Made by a program: the position numbers and the translations under genes. Positions 57,749 through 64,000 of a DNA stretch of 64,000 nucleotides are shown here, one piece after another. This stretch comes from Chloroflexota bacterium (GTDB lineage Bacteria; Chloroflexota; Anaerolineae; Anaerolineales; Villigracilaceae), in assembly GCA_016234485.1 (NCBI GenBank), contig JACRBL010000046.1, positions 62,001 through 126,000 on the forward strand, given 5' to 3'. The stretch's first letter is position 1, and each line of letters opens with the position of its first letter. The notes under the pieces were generated by a model. It saw only the letters and a program-made list of their open reading frames with translations, ran no database searches and had not been told where the DNA came from.

Positions 57749-57813
57749 TGGACGCGCTCCAGTCCGCGAAGATCGAGAAGGGGAGGGGGATGTGCGTGTT
57801 TGGGGTGAGGTGA
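57748..57813 (+). repeat. 66-bp direct repeat, right copy
   Basis: Reads MDALQSAKIEKGRGMCVFGVR (in part) and a stop in the frame of the regulator, but has no upstream regulator gene. It directly abuts the RHS fragment. It marks the right border of the cassette; sequence beyond it has no counterpart next to the left copy. Confidence 0.9.
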
Positions 57814-57908
57814 ATTTATACCCAAATGGATGGGCGCTTTTTCCCTCATTTCTGTATAATAGCCGCCATCGGGCGGGTGGCCGCCTATTTTACTCAAAGG
57901 AGAATGTG

Positions 57909-58322
57909 ATGAACAAGCGAACTCTTCCAATTTTTCTCGCCCTCTTCGCGCTGGTCTTTGCCAGCATGGCCTGCGCCTTCGGCGGCGAACTCGGCCTGAC
58001 CAATTTACGTATGGCTTTCGATGAAGACGGCAAACAGGTCACGACCTCGTTCAGTCCCAATGACGCGGTCTACGCGGTGGCCGATCTCGCCAACGCCAAG
58101 GCGGGCGACGCCGTGTCCACGAAATGGTATGCCGTCAGCGTGGAAGGCGAAGACCCGAACACCTTCATTGACGAGTCGGTCATCAACATTGACCAGGAAA
58201 CTTTTACTGGCACAGTCCACTTCTTTTTCGACGCAGGTCAAGACTGGCCTGCTGGAACCTATGCCGTCGAGTTTTACCTGAACGGGACGCTGGTCAACAC
58301 GGTCACGTACACGGTGCAATAA
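57909..58322 (+). CDS. Small lipoprotein with beta domain
   Basis: A 137-aa protein. The signal peptide ends FASMACAFGGELG; C22 is probably lipidated although the box is not ideal. The mature part (VYAVADLANAKAGDAVSTKW, GTYAVEFYLNGTLVNTVTY) is a beta sandwich of the kind seen in many Chloroflexota surface lipoproteins; function unknown. AAAGGAGA before the ATG supports this start. A TATAAT at 57855-57860 may be its promoter. It is probably the original downstream neighbour of the regulator gene. Confidence 0.8.
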   Translation: MNKRTLPIFLALFALVFASMACAFGGELGLTNLRMAFDEDGKQVTTSFSPNDAVYAVADLANAKAGDAVSTKWYAVSVEGEDPNTFIDESVINIDQETFTGTVHFFFDAGQDWPAGTYAVEFYLNGTLVNTVTYTVQ

Positions 58323-58333
58323 TTTTCAAAGTC

Positions 58334-58363
58334 AAAAACGCGCTTCGAGAGAGGCGCGTTTTT
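58334..58363 (+). terminator. Intrinsic terminator
   Basis: AAAACGCG-CTTCGAGAGAGG-CGCGTTTTT, just after the lipoprotein stop. Confidence 0.8.
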
Positions 58364-58372
58364 AAATGGAAT

Positions 58373-58540
58373 TCTCTACCATACAAATTCGAGAGAACTT
58401 CGTCATTGCGAGGAGGGTGGTCTTCCCGACGAAGCAATCCCCGCAACGTGGAGGAGATTGCTTCGGGAAGATCGCCCTCGCAACACTTGCACCGCACTGC
58501 GTTTGGTGCAGTGCAGGTGTGACGGATGTACGGTAGAAAA
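58373..58540. mobile_element. MITE-like palindromic element, copy 5, with nested hairpin
   Basis: Ends TCTCTACCATACA and TGTACGGTAGAAA form terminal inverted repeats. The inner palindrome CGTCATTGCGAGGAGGGTGG... is interrupted near its right end by a 36-nt hairpin (GCACTGC / GCAGTGC). Without it the right arm would read CTCGCAATGACGG as in copy 1. Confidence 0.8.
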
Positions 58541-58554
58541 GAATGGATGGCGAC

Positions 58555-59274
58555 ATGACCGAACTCCTCTACCAAACCGACAGTTACCTGCAAGAATTCG
58601 ACGCGCGCGTGACCTCCGTCCTCGCGGAACAACGCGCCGTGATCCTCGACCAATCCGCGTTCTACCCTGGCGGCGGAGGCCAGCCCTGCGACTTTGGGAC
58701 TCTCGCGGTGGATGACATCGTCCACGCGGTGACCTCCGTCAAGAAGCAGGGCGCGGACGTGTTGCACTTCCTCGGCGGCGACGCTCCCCTGCCCGCGGTC
58801 GGCGCGTCCATGCGCGGACGTTTGGACTGGGCGCGGCGTCACAGCCTGATGCGTACGCACACCGCGCTCCACGTCCTGTGCGGGACGGTTTTCCGCGACT
58901 ACGGCGCGCTCGTCACGGGCGGAGATATGGAACCGCTCAAAGGCCGCATGGATTTCGAGTTCGCCAGCATGAAGGGCGAGCTGGTTCGGGAGATCGAGTC
59001 CGCCGTCAACCGCGAGATCGAAGCGGCGCGCGATGTCCGCGTGAAGATCCTGCCGCGCGATGAAGCCTTCCAAATCCCCGACCTGATCCGCACCAAGATC
59101 AATCTCCTGCCCGAGGGCATTCCACTCGTCCGCACCGTGGAGATCGTCGGCCTCGACCTGCAAGCCGATGGCGGCACGCACGTCCGCAACACCCGCGAGG
59201 TCGGCCGCGTGCGAGTGACCGATTACAAAAGCAAAGGCGCGATCAACAAGAGGATTTATATTAAGATTGAATAA
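58555..59274 (+). CDS. AlaX-type alanyl-tRNA editing domain protein
   Basis: A 239-aa AlaX homologue. FYPGGGGQPCD and the zinc motif HTALH (H102, H106) are present; the second zinc motif is DGGTHV (H209), with Asp205 where the usual enzyme has Cys. Freestanding AlaX removes Ser or Gly from mischarged tRNA-Ala. Loss of the cysteine ligand could alter or weaken zinc binding. Start: ATG 58555; an in-frame ATG at 58543 lies next to the MITE-like end. Confidence 0.85.
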   Translation: MTELLYQTDSYLQEFDARVTSVLAEQRAVILDQSAFYPGGGGQPCDFGTLAVDDIVHAVTSVKKQGADVLHFLGGDAPLPAVGASMRGRLDWARRHSLMRTHTALHVLCGTVFRDYGALVTGGDMEPLKGRMDFEFASMKGELVREIESAVNREIEAARDVRVKILPRDEAFQIPDLIRTKINLLPEGIPLVRTVEIVGLDLQADGGTHVRNTREVGRVRVTDYKSKGAINKRIYIKIE

Positions 59275-59276
59275 AA

Positions 59277-59430
59277 AATCCCAAAGGGATGAAATGATTG
59301 TAAAAATGTCTCCGCGAAGAACTAATCCCGAAGGGATGGCATACGCCTCCGATCATGTCACCCCTACGGGGTTATGAAGCGCCGACCCCGCGTTCGATAA
59401 TCATCCCACCCCTTCGGGGTTTCAGTCCAA
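59277..59430. repeat. Cluster of CCCGAAGGG-type hairpin repeats
   Basis: Four units: ATCCCAAAGGGATGAAATGATT, TAATCCCGAAGGGATGGC, TCACCCCTACGGGGTTATG and ATCCCACCCCTTCGGGGTTT (each a part), in both orientations. Related to the cluster at 48731-48893. Confidence 0.75.
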
Positions 59431-59466
59431 ATGAAAAAGCGCGCCTCTTTCGGAGACGCGCTTTTC

Positions 59467-59514
59467 AATTACCAATTACGAAATACGCAGTACGCAATAC
59501 GCAATACGCATCAC
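59467..59514. repeat. Word-type repeat (TACGCAA/TACGAAA)
   Basis: ATTACGAAATACGCAGTACG and CAATACGCAATACGCATCACG (in parts). It ends inside the next gene: the stop codon of the propeller protein lies in it. Confidence 0.7.
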
Positions 59515-61067
59515 GTCAATACCACATGCCCGCAATACTCGCACTTATCCATCCCCAGTTCGAGCATGCCGCCGCAGTTGGGGCATTGGATGGTTTCCAC
59601 CTTGATGGGGAATTTCTGCTCCTTGAATGCGGTCTCGTTCTCAGCCAAGTCGGCGCGGAGACGTTTCAGCCGCGCCAGATACGCGTCGCCGACCACCTCG
59701 CCCGATTGGCGTAGCCGCTCCACGTCCGCGATGGACTCTTTGATCATGCGCCGCTCGGCTTCCAGCGACTCTCGGCTCTTGTCCTGAATCGAAACCTTCA
59801 TCTCAGGCTTCTTCGGCATCGTCGCCAAAATCCATGCAACCGCAATGATGGCCGCCGAGACGATCAAGCCGACCAGGATCGGCGTGAACTGGAATCCTGG
59901 AATCTCGTTGTGCGCCACTTTCTGGACCTCCAGCTGGGCCATGTCCGAGACGACCAAGACACGCTCGTTGCCCAGCCGTCCCTCGTCAATGCGCGTGATG
60001 CCAGCGCTGTAATCCTTCAAACTGGCGCGCGTTCCATCGGGCGAGAAGATGATCACTTCGCCCGCGTCGTCGCCGATGACCACTTCCTGCCGACCATCGT
60101 CGTCGAAATCCACACCCACGATCTCGGTCACTTTGTCGGCCACAGTATGCGACCACAACTCCTTGCCATTCGCGTCCAATGCCCACAGACCGCCATCCTT
60201 CCCGCCGACGATGATCTCGATCGAAGACGGGTCGCCGTTGATCTCCGCGGTGCGAATCTCCGAGACGGGCTGTCCCATCCCGTTGACGAATATCCGCGTC
60301 CCCTCGCCGCCGTTCCAAATCGCAAACTCGCCGTACTCGCCGCCCGTCAAAATTTCGCTCGTGCCGTCGCCGAACAGATCGTAGGAACGCATACGGCGCA
60401 ACTGCTCGGTTTTGTTCATCCACAGGATGGCGCCGTTCCCGTCAATTATGCCGAAGTCGCCGCTGTGCGACGCGACCGCCAGATGGATTTTCCCGTTGAT
60501 GCGCGCATCGTCCATGCCGCGCAGTTCCTCGGTTCCCATTTGGATCTGCCAGAGCAGCGCTCCCTGCGGACTGAACGATACCACCGTCCCGCCCGTATCG
60601 CCGAGAATGATCTGCGTTCCAGATTCGAATTTGATGATCGCATTCCGCGAGGGAAATATGCCGACGTTCGATGAATCAGTATGAATGGGACTGAACTCTC
60701 CCTTGCTGATTATCCCTACGCGCGGCGCGTCGGTTTGGAAGATGACCACATCCTCCACGCCGTCGCCGTCCACATCTCCCATCGTGGACTTAACGCCAGA
60801 AAAATTCTGCGTGAAGATGGTTTTGCCTGTCTCATCGAAGATGATCACGTTGTTGGGATTCTGGATGAACAGGTCGTTCACGCCGTCGCCTGTCAGGTCA
60901 ATGATCTTCATGCTCTCCGCGGTAGAGTAGTCCACAGACCAGATGGAATCGGACGAATATTTCTCCGCCGCGGCCGAGCCGTTGAACGCGAACATGGCCG
61001 AAACGCCCATCACGAGCGCGACCATGATTACTGCCAGAATGATTGTGACTACCGAACGAGAATTCAT
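59511..61067 (-). CDS. Beta-propeller membrane protein with C-terminal zinc ribbon
   Basis: A 518-aa protein. N-terminal signal anchor (SVVTIILAVIMVALVMGVSA), then a propeller of FG-GAP/VCBS-like repeats (IDLTGDGVNDLFIQ, GDVDGDGVEDVVIF, GVDFDDDGRQEVVIGDD), a membrane helix (ILVGLIVSAAIIAVAWILA), a coiled coil and a zinc ribbon (CPNCGG... CEYCGH). It spans the membrane with the propeller outside and the ribbon inside. No enzymatic motif. It follows the 61122-62186 gene by 54 nt. Confidence 0.8.
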   Translation of the reverse strand: MNSRSVVTIILAVIMVALVMGVSAMFAFNGSAAAEKYSSDSIWSVDYSTAESMKIIDLTGDGVNDLFIQNPNNVIIFDETGKTIFTQNFSGVKSTMGDVDGDGVEDVVIFQTDAPRVGIISKGEFSPIHTDSSNVGIFPSRNAIIKFESGTQIILGDTGGTVVSFSPQGALLWQIQMGTEELRGMDDARINGKIHLAVASHSGDFGIIDGNGAILWMNKTEQLRRMRSYDLFGDGTSEILTGGEYGEFAIWNGGEGTRIFVNGMGQPVSEIRTAEINGDPSSIEIIVGGKDGGLWALDANGKELWSHTVADKVTEIVGVDFDDDGRQEVVIGDDAGEVIIFSPDGTRASLKDYSAGITRIDEGRLGNERVLVVSDMAQLEVQKVAHNEIPGFQFTPILVGLIVSAAIIAVAWILATMPKKPEMKVSIQDKSRESLEAERRMIKESIADVERLRQSGEVVGDAYLARLKRLRADLAENETAFKEQKFPIKVETIQCPNCGGMLELGMDKCEYCGHVVLT

Positions 61068-61079
61068 AAAAAATACCTT

Positions 61080-61122
61080 TCCCCCCTCTCCCAAAGTTGG
61101 GAGAGGGGCAGGGGGTGAGGGC
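61080..61122. repeat. G/C-rich palindrome
   Basis: CCCCCTCTCCCAAAGTTGGGAGAGGGGCAG core and GGGGGTGAGGGC flank; intergenic member of the family found in frame at 5811-5857 and 54802-54850. Confidence 0.8.
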
Positions 61123-62186
61123 TAGGCCTTCTTCAACTGCAACAAACCATAGGCCGATTTCAACACTCCCAACACGCTTTCCGCCGAAACCGCCTCGCGC
61201 GGACTCGATGCCAGCACCGTGACAATACCGCCCGCCGTGTCCACTGCGTTGATGGTGTATTCGCCGATCTGGCTATCCACCTTGATTTCGCTGTTCGGCA
61301 CGATTTTATACATTTCGGAATTGACCGCGATCCGCACCTTCAACTCCTGATACGAGCCTTTAAATTTGGCAGGCTTCCACTTGGATTTTCCGCTAACCTT
61401 GCCGCGTCCCCAATATCCGTTCCGTTCCTTCAAGCGTTGAATGCCCGAAACGCGCAGGATATTCCCATCGAAAAGTTTGGCTTTGAAATTCAGCCACTGA
61501 TCGCGGTAATAGTTCGTCGTGCGCCCTCGCGCGTCGTTGGCGGCGCGCGCCACTTTTGAAGATTGCCGAGCGCCCGTCAGATCGAGATTGCCGAGGAAGC
61601 CTGAGCCAGGGCGGAGATCGTCGCGCAGGGTTTCGACGATTTTCTCAAACTCGTCAAATTGCGGCGGGAAGGCTTGCACTTGTGAGCGCTTCAAACTGAC
61701 GCTCAGGACGATTCCGATCACCCACAGCGCGATACCGCCTGTGACGAACGCGCACGAGGGCGTGTACCCAAGCAGGAAGATCAGTCCCTCCACCAGCATC
61801 AGGCCGAGTCCCAGCCAGAAGAGCAGGCGCGGCCCCTTGCTCCAACGCGTCTTGGTCGCGTTGACCTTTTCTGCCTGCGCCACCATTGTAGACATATTAT
61901 CAAGGATGGCACGCGGCTTGTTGCTGAAATTTAAGTAGAGCGGAGTGAAGTCGCCTTTGGCGCCGCTCGAGAGCGTGGGCGTCGCGCGGACGGGGGAAAC
62001 GCGCGAGGTGGCCGCGCCCGCTTGCGGTCGCGCGGGAGGCGTGGCGGTTGTCGTCGCGCGCGTGATGGACATCGTTCCCGCGGGTTTGCGCATCCGTCGA
62101 ATCACGAACACCGCGATGCCGACAAACACCAGAGGCATGAAGCAAAAACCAAAGCCTAAAATTGCGTATCCGATCCAGTCTTCCAT
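61122..62186 (-). CDS. Membrane protein of unknown function
   Basis: A 354-aa protein: one N-terminal helix (AILGFGFCFMPLVFVGIAVFV), a Thr/Ala/Pro-rich linker, two further helices near residues 145-190 (LLFWLGLGLMLVEGLIFLLGY) and a soluble C-terminus with no match known to me. GGAGG before the ATG at 62186 is strong; the open frame upstream to 62327 includes an inverted repeat. Encoded with the propeller protein, suggesting a shared envelope complex. Confidence 0.7.
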   Translation of the reverse strand: MEDWIGYAILGFGFCFMPLVFVGIAVFVIRRMRKPAGTMSITRATTTATPPARPQAGAATSRVSPVRATPTLSSGAKGDFTPLYLNFSNKPRAILDNMSTMVAQAEKVNATKTRWSKGPRLLFWLGLGLMLVEGLIFLLGYTPSCAFVTGGIALWVIGIVLSVSLKRSQVQAFPPQFDEFEKIVETLRDDLRPGSGFLGNLDLTGARQSSKVARAANDARGRTTNYYRDQWLNFKAKLFDGNILRVSGIQRLKERNGYWGRGKVSGKSKWKPAKFKGSYQELKVRIAVNSEMYKIVPNSEIKVDSQIGEYTINAVDTAGGIVTVLASSPREAVSAESVLGVLKSAYGLLQLKKA

Positions 62187-62287
62187 GCGGCCTCCAAAGT
62201 TGCTCGCAATTGTCCACTTTTTTAGGCGATGAGTCAAGTGGGATATCTTTCGGCGTGCGTTGACTGCTCGGATAAAATGCGACGCGC

Positions 62288-62325
62288 GGGTTTCCAGCCC
62301 GCCCATCCAGGCGGACTGGAAACCC
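62288..62325. repeat. Inverted repeat
   Basis: GGGTTTCCAGCCCGCC / GGCGGACTGGAAACCC with a 6-nt loop and one mismatch, between two minus-strand genes. Confidence 0.65.
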
Positions 62326-62348
62326 ATAAGTCAATATTCGAACAGAGT

Positions 62349-63227
62349 TTACGGCTGACTTCCAACTAGAATTTCGTCAACTTTGTCTTTGCCCAACAAG
62401 TGATGTACAAGAGGAATGTTTAAGTAAGGTTCCTTATCTCTAAGGATCATTTTGACAAGATGCAGGTCGTCGAATTTTTCCTTATTGTTCACGTGAGTGT
62501 AGTAGTGTTCTTTCATAAAGTCAAACATCCCCCCTTCTTCGCGTTTTACCGACAAAAACAACGGCGACTCGTTGCCTGATTTATGGGAACCGTAGACGCC
62601 CCAATATATTTTGTTATCCACTCGATATACGCTCACATAAGGGCAGGCTTTCATGAGGAGAATTTCCACACTACCCATTTGAGATAGTTTACCGATTTTC
62701 TTCGAGCGAACGTTGTACTCAGTGAATAGTTTCTTGTAAAATTGGATCGCCAATTTAACGCTGTTCAATTGGCGGTTGCGAAGTTCATCCGCGGAAATAT
62801 GATCCTCTCCCGCGCGCTGAACAAGAAATTCGGCGTCGGGGTGAACAAAGATCAGCCGCAACCGAAGCCGATGACTAAATATCCGATCAAAAATTTCTTC
62901 GCGCGAATCGGTGACAAATTCATTCAACGCTTCGGTAATACTGACTCCAAAAATATCCACTTTTTTGGCGCGATATTTGGAAGCATAAAACAACTGATCT
63001 ACATCCAGACGTTGTTGGGCAATTAGCTTACTATCTTCTCGTTCTTTTTCCGTAAAAAGTTTGTCTATAAAATTGACCCCGCCCGTGGCTATTAACCCTG
63101 TCCCCATCGCTTCCAACAAAATTTTGACGTGGGGTTGAGATATATTGATCGCCCACAGCAGTAAAGCCGCCCCCGCGCAAATCAACACAATATTCACAAG
63201 CAAGATTTGTCTTCGATCCAGGTTCAT
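62349..63227 (-). CDS. Membrane-anchored protein of unknown function
   Basis: A 292-aa protein with two N-terminal helices (ILLVNIVLICAGAALLLWAI and ILLEAMGTGLIATGGV) and a cytosolic domain of about 220 residues. KVDIFGVSITEALNEF and LRLIFVHPDAEF recall the fold of phospholipase D-like or DUF5919-type sensors, but there is no HKD motif. AGGAGGGC before the ATG is a good ribosome site. Function unknown. Confidence 0.65.
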   Translation of the reverse strand: MNLDRRQILLVNIVLICAGAALLLWAINISQPHVKILLEAMGTGLIATGGVNFIDKLFTEKEREDSKLIAQQRLDVDQLFYASKYRAKKVDIFGVSITEALNEFVTDSREEIFDRIFSHRLRLRLIFVHPDAEFLVQRAGEDHISADELRNRQLNSVKLAIQFYKKLFTEYNVRSKKIGKLSQMGSVEILLMKACPYVSVYRVDNKIYWGVYGSHKSGNESPLFLSVKREEGGMFDFMKEHYYTHVNNKEKFDDLHLVKMILRDKEPYLNIPLVHHLLGKDKVDEILVGSQP

Positions 63228-63409
63228 CGTGCCCTCCTTGAGCAGTAGACTGGGATATAAAAATTATACATCCGATACTTGTTTGCTTCCTGCCACTTTT
63301 CCATGGTGTAGCGCGGGAAGACGCGGCCGACGTAATAGCCCGATTGCCCGATTTGCAATGTTTCAACGCGCTCCTTCCCTACGGTATAATTGCCCCCATG
63401 CAACCACAA
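63224..63409 (-). CDS. Possible small gene upstream of the 62349-63227 gene
   Basis: A 61-aa frame starting at a TTG that ends with an ATGA overlap on the start of the following gene. The overlap is the only support; no family, no ribosome site, and the start lies over the plus-strand PSP1 start. Confidence 0.25.
   Translation of the reverse strand: MWLHGGNYTVGKERVETLQIGQSGYYVGRVFPRYTMEKWQEANKYRMYNFYIPVYCSRRAR
63362..63390 (+). promoter_or_regulatory. Promoter of the PSP1 gene
   Basis: TTCAAC (63362-63367), 17-nt spacer, TATAAT (63385-63390). Transcription would start at or next to the ATG at 63398; leaderless start is likely. Confidence 0.6.
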
Positions 63410-64000
63410 ATTATCGGTGTCCGATTCTCAAAGATCGGCAAAATTTACCATTTCGACGGCTCCGCCGTCGCGGACGTTCAAGTTGGAGAGCATGTCATCG
63501 TGGATACCTCGCGAGGGAAGAATCTCGGCGAGGTGGCGATTCGGCTCAAGGAAACGCCTCCCCCGCCCGAAGATGGCGGGTGGCGTCGGATCGATCGCCG
63601 CGCCACCCCGCGCGACCTCGTGCTCCGACAGTCCTGGCAATCCAAACAGACCGCGGCCATGATCGAATGCCGCGCCCGCGCCTCGGAGCTGGAACTGCAC
63701 GGCGTCAAGATCGTGGCCGCCGAATACAACTACGACGGCACGCGCCTCGTCTTCTTGTTCAGCACAGAGACCGAAGACAAGGTGGATCTCAAGTCGCTCA
63801 AGCGCGACATGCAGAAGATGTTCTCCCAGCCGCAAGTGGAACTCCGCCAGATTGGTCCGCGCGATGTAGCGAAACTGCTCGGCGGCATGGGCGCCTGCGG
63901 ACTCGAGACGCGCTGTTGCTCCAAGTTTCTCACCGATTTCAGCCCCATCTCGATCAAGATGGCCAAAGAGCAGGGCATCTCGCTCACGCCCAACGAAATC
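63398..64000 (+). CDS. PSP1 domain protein (YaaT-like), cut by window end
   Basis: At least 201 residues; the frame is open at the window end. It begins PQIIGVRFSKIGKIYHFDG and has the PSP1 core GEHVIVDTSRGKNLGEV and the later LLGGMGACGLETRCCSKFL, which match YaaT-type proteins (in Bacillus part of the Y-complex with RicA and RicF that stimulates RNase Y and phosphorelay). TATAAT 7 nt upstream suggests a leaderless mRNA. Confidence 0.88.
   Translation, partial: MQPQIIGVRFSKIGKIYHFDGSAVADVQVGEHVIVDTSRGKNLGEVAIRLKETPPPPEDGGWRRIDRRATPRDLVLRQSWQSKQTAAMIECRARASELELHGVKIVAAEYNYDGTRLVFLFSTETEDKVDLKSLKRDMQKMFSQPQVELRQIGPRDVAKLLGGMGACGLETRCCSKFLTDFSPISIKMAKEQGISLTPNEI

Noticed and set aside
57402..58322. 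A continuous frame joining RHS repeats to the lipoprotein
   Set aside because: The middle runs out of frame through the duplicated regulator end, and the lipoprotein has its own ribosome site and signal peptide.

Overview
The window looks like a chromosomal segment of a moderately GC-rich bacterium, most likely a Chloroflexota member of the class Anaerolineae. This rests on the combination of a Tad/Flp pilus locus with two tiny pilins and a REC-fused TadZ, a PSP1 (YaaT-like) protein, a TtuA/TtuB pair, stacked GT4 glycosyltransferases and GT39/GT87-like membrane proteins, lipoproteins with Pro/Thr-rich linkers, and intergenic spaces crowded with short palindromic repeats. I assign the phylum by gene style, not by a search. 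No rRNA, tRNA, CRISPR array, integrase or transposase gene was seen.

Layout. 0-11 kb: a MocR-type regulator with an MFS exporter, an HHH/coiled-coil membrane protein, a phosphoglucomutase/phosphomannomutase, and a TatD - polyprenyl synthase - DUF177 - RpoD-type sigma run. 11-15 kb (minus): an operon of NYN-LOTUS protein, TtuB-like sulfur carrier, TtuA-like tRNA thiolase, CPBP protease and YhhQ-type queuosine-precursor transporter. 15-23 kb: GT4 glycosyltransferase, YraN, FabF, adenosine deaminase, GNAT, DUF429, a TlpA-like thioredoxin with an Lgt-like protein, and folB facing folE. 23-33.4 kb (minus): a DegS/DegU-like two-component pair, two flp pilin genes with their own promoters and terminators, cpaB, tadZ, tadA, tadB, tadC, comF and hpf. 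33.4-39 kb (minus): three polytopic sugar-transferase-like proteins, a GNAT remnant and a lipid kinase. 39-51 kb: EamA exporter, radical SAM/SPASM enzyme, GT4 enzymes, class III aminotransferase, M23 peptidase, an ABC exporter, a thioesterase and an Mrp ATPase.

51-58.3 kb is the most interesting part. An iscX-nuoB-nuoCD-nuoI operon (partial complex I, with NuoC and NuoD fused) is divergent from a SufR-like regulator that keeps three of the family's C-terminal cysteines, and a good promoter and a dyad lie between them. The last 66 bp of the regulator gene recur 2,565 bp downstream. Between the two copies lies an RHS cassette: an RHS core fused to an AT-rich, HExxH-containing C-terminal domain (candidate metallopeptidase toxin), a candidate immunity lipoprotein, and a second RHS fragment. 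The two RHS fragments are in circularly permuted order and share a 98-bp duplicated segment. 58-64 kb: an AlaX-like deacylase, a beta-propeller/zinc-ribbon membrane protein with a partner, a predicted membrane-anchored protein, and the start of a PSP1 protein cut by the window end.

Across the window several repeat families recur: a MITE-like element with nested palindromes, twin hairpins with complementary TCT/AGA centres, G/C-rich palindromes that also sit in frame inside genes, short quasi-periodic word repeats, and clusters built on CCCGAAGGG-type hairpins that supply stop codons to flanking genes. Five genes have a -10-like box 6-7 nt before the ATG and may be read from leaderless mRNAs.
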